From: Candidatus Muproteobacteria bacterium RIFCSPHIGHO2_01_FULL_65_16
GTDB taxonomy: Bacteria > Pseudomonadota > Gammaproteobacteria > Acidiferrobacterales > Sulfurifustaceae
Direction: 5' to 3'
Assembly (NCBI GenBank): GCA_001785175.1
Contig: MFSY01000035.1
Span: 9,919 to 18,180 of the forward strand
Length of the DNA stretch: 8,262 bases
Below, in pieces: positions 5,982 to 8,262 of this stretch. The first letter of the stretch is position 1, and the number at the start of each line of letters is the position of its first letter. The notes under the pieces are model-generated. The model ran no database searches and was not told where the DNA came from. It worked only from the letters and a program-made list of their open reading frames with translations. Made by a program: the position numbers and the translations under genes.

Positions 5982-6099
5982 AAGCTTCTCCCAAGACGAT
6001 CGATCTGCGGCGGGAAACGATCTTTATGATGGATTCGGTCTACTCAGATAATAGACCATCCCGGCACAACCGCTCCAGTGGCGCCGGCCCGGTTGGCAG
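5982..6099 (-). promoter_or_regulatory. Intergenic region with inverted repeat upstream of the MoxR-type gene
   Basis: This 118-bp gap should hold the promoter of the AAA+/VWA pair. It contains a perfect dyad GGTCTA (6037-6042), 9-bp spacer, TAGACC (6052-6057), a candidate operator. On the minus strand, TTATCT (part of the spacer and arm) and CATAAA 17 bp further on form a weak sigma-70-like pair (3/6 and 4/6). No convincing intrinsic terminator follows the ABC gene end, so read-through from the transporter is possible. Confidence 0.35.
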
Positions 6100-7926
6100 T
6101 TAGAGGTTCCCTTCTGTCAGCCCGTTCCCGACCGCCTTCAGCTGGCGGTGCTCCTCTTCTTCCTGCTGTAGTCTCCACATGTGGGCGTAGACGCCGCCGC
6201 GCCCGAGCAGCTCGCGGTGCGTTCCGCGCTCGACGATCTTGCCGTGCTCCATGACCAGGATCTGGTCGGCGTCTATGATGGTGGACAGGCGGTGCGCGAT
6301 CACGAGCGTCGTGTGATGCGCCGCGATCTCCTTCAGCGCCGCCTGGATCGCCTTCTCCGACTTGGAGTCGAGCGCCGAGGTCGCCTCGTCGAACGCGAGG
6401 ATCCGCGGATTCTTGAGCATGGTGCGGGCGATGGCCACACGCTGCTTCTCGCCGCCGGAGAGCTTGAGCCCGCGCTCGCCGACGAGCGTGTCGTAGCCGT
6501 CCGGCAGCGACTCGATGAAATGATGGATGTGGGCGTGCCCGGCCGCCCGGACGATCTCCGCGCGCGTCGCGTCCGGCCGCCCGTAGGCGATGTTGTAGTA
6601 AATGTTGTCGTTGAACAGCACCGTGTCCTGCGGCACGATGCCGATGGCCGCGCGCAGGCTTTTTTGGGTCACGTCGCGGATGTCCCGGCCGTCTATCAGG
6701 ATGCGGCCGGCGGTCACGTCGTAAAAGCGGAACAGCAGGCGCGCGAGCGTGGATTTGCCGGCGCCGCTCGTGCCCACCACCGCCACCTTGCGCCCGGCGG
6801 GGATCTCAAAATCCACGTCGTGCAGGATCTGTCGGTTCGGGTCGTAGGCGAAGTCCACGTGCTCGAAGCGGATCTGACCGCGCGTGACGACGAGCTCCCC
6901 GGCGTCCGGCCGGTCGCGCACGTCGGTCGGATGCTCCAGGAGGCCGAACATGCGCTCCATGTCGGCGAGCGAGTGGCGGATCTCGCGGTACACGAAGCCG
7001 AGGAAGTGCAGCGGCATGTAGAGCTGAAGCAGGAAGGCGTTGACCAGGACCACGTCGCCCAGGGTCATGGTTCCCTGCACGACGCCCCGGCTCGCCAGCA
7101 GCATGAGCACGGTGACGCCGACGGCGATGATGAACCCCTGGCCGGCGTTGAGCACCGACAGCGAGATCTGGTTGCGCACCGCCACCTTCTCCCACGACTG
7201 GAGGTTGTCGTCGTAGCGCCGCGCCTCATACGCCTCGTTGCCGAAGTACTTCACGGTCTCGTAGTTGAGCAGGCTGTCAACGGCGCGCGTGTTGGCCTTG
7301 GAGTCCATCTCATTCATGGTGCGGCGGAAGATCATGCGCCACTCGGTGATCATGAGCGTGAAGACGACGTACGCGATCAGGGTCAGGACGGTGATGAGGC
7401 AGAACCAGGGGTCGTATTTGACCAGCAGGATGACGGCGACGAAGGCGATCTCGAGGATGGTCGGCAGGATGTTGAACAGCATGAAGTTGAGCAGGAAGCG
7501 GATGCCGGCCGTGCCGCGCTCGATGTCGCGCGACATCCCGCCCATCTGGCGTTCGAGGTGAAACCGCAGCGACAGCAGGTGCAGGTGCTCGAACACCTTG
7601 AGCGCCACGCGCCGGATCGAGCGATGCGTGACCTTGGCGAACACGACGTCGCGCAGCTCGCCGAAGAGCGTGTTGCCCAGGCGCAGCGCGCCATAGGCGA
7701 GCAGCAGGGAGACCGGCAAGACGAGCGCCACCCGCGGCCGGTCGAGGGCGTCCACGATCTCCTTCAGCACCAGCGGGATGCTGACGTTCGCCACCTTGGC
7801 GGCCGCGAGCAGCCCGAGCGCGATCAGCACCCGGGCGCGGAATTCCCACAGATAGGGCAGCAGGGTGCCGATGGTCATCCAGTCGCGGCGGCGCGCCGGG
7901 GGTTTGCCGTAGTGACGCAGGCGCAT
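6100..7926 (-). CDS. Atm1/ABCB7-type ABC half-transporter (fused permease and ATPase)
   Basis: A 608-residue inner-membrane exporter half, working as a homodimer. The transmembrane domain spans about 25-325 with six predicted helices (near 31-50, 66-88, 145-168, 172-194, 262-280, 285-305). The Atm1-family signature NYETVKYFGNEAYE (221-234) and the LNAGQ segment (Asn260, Gln263), matching glutathione-contacting positions of bacterial Atm1, point to export of glutathione-linked cargo such as metal-thiol conjugates. The nucleotide-binding domain has Walker A GTSGAGKST (385-393), Q-loop Gln433, signature LSGGEKQ (489-495), Walker B ILAFDEATSALD (509-520) and H-loop His545, all intact. Start: ATG 7926 gives the N-terminus usual for this subfamily, although there is no ribosome site; residue 17 (MTIG) is an alternative, also without one. 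It is 118 bp upstream of the MoxR gene on the same strand; a functional link is unproven. Confidence 0.94.
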   Translation of the reverse strand: MRLRHYGKPPARRRDWMTIGTLLPYLWEFRARVLIALGLLAAAKVANVSIPLVLKEIVDALDRPRVALVLPVSLLLAYGALRLGNTLFGELRDVVFAKVTHRSIRRVALKVFEHLHLLSLRFHLERQMGGMSRDIERGTAGIRFLLNFMLFNILPTILEIAFVAVILLVKYDPWFCLITVLTLIAYVVFTLMITEWRMIFRRTMNEMDSKANTRAVDSLLNYETVKYFGNEAYEARRYDDNLQSWEKVAVRNQISLSVLNAGQGFIIAVGVTVLMLLASRGVVQGTMTLGDVVLVNAFLLQLYMPLHFLGFVYREIRHSLADMERMFGLLEHPTDVRDRPDAGELVVTRGQIRFEHVDFAYDPNRQILHDVDFEIPAGRKVAVVGTSGAGKSTLARLLFRFYDVTAGRILIDGRDIRDVTQKSLRAAIGIVPQDTVLFNDNIYYNIAYGRPDATRAEIVRAAGHAHIHHFIESLPDGYDTLVGERGLKLSGGEKQRVAIARTMLKNPRILAFDEATSALDSKSEKAIQAALKEIAAHHTTLVIAHRLSTIIDADQILVMEHGKIVERGTHRELLGRGGVYAHMWRLQQEEEEHRQLKAVGNGLTEGNL

Positions 7927-7937
7927 TCAGGAAAGAT

Positions 7938-7965
7938 ACAAGCAGCGAGTGGCAAGTAGCAAGCG
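7938..7965 (+). repeat. Heptamer tandem repeat (GCAAGTA-like), four units
   Basis: Reading in sevens gives acaagca, gcgagtg, gcaagta, gcaagcg. These match the unit at 3601-3635 in sequence and orientation. The array sits 12 bp before the ABC start codon, where the promoter and leader of that gene should be. On the minus strand, TTGCTA (7957-7962) and TATCTT (7933-7938), 18 bp apart, form a modest -35/-10 pair inside the repeat. Confidence 0.6.
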
Positions 7966-8000
7966 CTGATTTCACCGCGGAGGCGCGGAGAAAATAAGCA

Positions 8001-8100
8001 ATTAGCGATTGGCAATTAGCGATCAGCGATCAGCTAAATTAGCTATCAGCTATCAGCTATCAGCTATCAGCGGTCAGCGATCAGCTGTCAGCGATCAGCT
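8001..8100 (+). repeat. Heptamer tandem array, consensus ATCAGCK, about 14 units
   Basis: Reading in sevens from 8001 gives attagcg, attggca, attagcg, atcagcg, atcagct, one 9-bp unit (aaattagct), three identical atcagct, then atcagcg, gtcagcg, atcagct, gtcagcg, atcagct. The centre is perfect and the ends are diverged, as expected from slippage or unequal crossover. Unit length 7 is not compatible with a simple repeated peptide without frame cycling, and the region lies outside genes. No spacers exist, so it is not a CRISPR array. Confidence 0.9.
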
Positions 8101-8143
8101 TGAATCGCGCCATCAAGGACTCGCCGAACACCGAGGGCAACAG

Positions 8144-8168
8144 AAGCACAGACCTGAGATGTGTGCTT
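8144..8168 (+). terminator. Terminator-like stem followed by TTCTT
   Basis: AAGCACA (8144-8150) pairs perfectly with TGTGCTT (8162-8168) across an 11-nt loop, then TTCTT follows (8169-8173). This has the form of a weak intrinsic terminator on the plus strand, yet no plus-strand gene ends nearby. It may belong to a dispersed element covering 8101-8262. Confidence 0.3.
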
Positions 8169-8219
8169 TTCTTGGGTCCCCGTATGGCGCAAACCCGAGC
8201 ACCGCAAGGCTTTGGGAGA

Positions 8220-8255
8220 GCGCCCCGAAGGGGGCGCGGACAGGATGTCCGCGCC
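8220..8255. repeat. Two overlapping, mutually exclusive GC-rich hairpins
   Basis: Hairpin one is GCGCCCC (8220-8226), loop GAAG, GGGGCGC (8231-8237). Hairpin two is GGCGCGGACA (8233-8242), loop GGA, TGTCCGCGCC (8246-8255), a perfect 10-bp stem. They share bases 8233-8237 and so cannot form together. This resembles REP-type extragenic palindromes or a terminator for a gene beyond the right edge; no T run is visible before the window ends. Confidence 0.55.
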
Positions 8256-8262
8256 TGATCTT

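Larger units (their letters stand above)
7927..8262. other. Gene-free right end made of repeats and hairpins
   Basis: About 336 bp without a convincing gene. From left to right: GCAAGYN heptamers (7938-7965), a GC-rich bit with repeated GCGGAG (7976-7990), the ATCAGCK heptamer array (8001-8100), then unique-looking sequence with a terminator-like stem (8144-8168) and two overlapping GC-rich hairpins (8220-8255). One minus-strand frame stays open from the right edge to a stop at 8113-8115 (49 codons), but its residues show no recognisable domain and it overlaps the hairpins, so it is not called as a gene. Confidence 0.6.

Noticed and set aside
4665..6029. 454-codon plus-strand open frame antisense to the AAA+ gene
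   Set aside because: It is a shadow caused by high GC: low-complexity Arg/Gly/His/Val composition, no domain, whereas the minus strand encodes an intact MoxR protein.
6181..7959. 592-codon plus-strand open frame antisense to the ABC gene
   Set aside because: Composition is dominated by Val, His, Asp, Glu and Arg without any fold or motif; the opposite strand has a complete transporter with every ABC motif.
8001..8100. CRISPR-like array
   Set aside because: Units are 7 bp and contiguous with no unique spacers, and no cas genes are present.

Overview
The window is high-GC (roughly two-thirds G+C by eye) bacterial chromosome. The proteobacterial single-chain PurL at the left edge follows the Escherichia coli enzyme closely along its whole length. 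Together with an Atm1-type ABC exporter, a CsrA/RsmN-type protein and a sigma-54-type promoter match, it suggests a gammaproteobacterium. The GC and the heptamer repeats would fit an environmental lineage, perhaps a sulfur- or metal-oxidizing Chromatiales/Acidiferrobacterales relative. That placement is a guess, because no rRNA gene or taxon-specific marker is present.

Left part, plus strand (1-3598): the C-terminal 616 residues of PurL (purine biosynthesis); a 72-residue MerR/excisionase-type DNA-binding protein preceded by a perfect 16-bp palindrome; a 227-bp regulatory region full of dyads and with a spaced 13-bp direct repeat; a two-gene operon of a small XRE repressor-like protein and a CsrA-family RNA-binding protein with an insertion in its beta-sandwich, as in Pseudomonas RsmN/RsmF; and a secreted lytic transglycosylase with a near-perfect sigma-54 -24/-12 element in front of it. 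Three small nucleic-acid-binding regulators in a row, each with its own dyad or promoter signal, make this the most unusual part of the window.

Right part, minus strand (7926 down to 3672): an Atm1/ABCB7-type half-transporter, then, after a 118-bp gap, a MoxR-type AAA+ ATPase translationally linked to a DUF2201-type protein that joins a zinc-metallopeptidase-like HExxH domain to a von Willebrand factor A domain. The AAA+ and VWA proteins should work as a chaperone pair of the RavA-ViaA / CbbQ-CbbO / NorQ-NorD kind; the client is not in the window.

Repeats: the same GCAAGCT-like 7-bp repeat occurs in the convergent gap at 3601-3635 and upstream of the ABC gene at 7938-7965, bracketing the whole minus-strand block. 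A larger array of ATCAGCK heptamers fills 8001-8100. The right end (8101-8262) has no clear gene; it carries a terminator-like stem and two overlapping, mutually exclusive GC-rich hairpins. The best candidates for new biology are the XRE/RsmN-like pair with its operators, the possible sigma-54 control of the transglycosylase, and the heptamer family.
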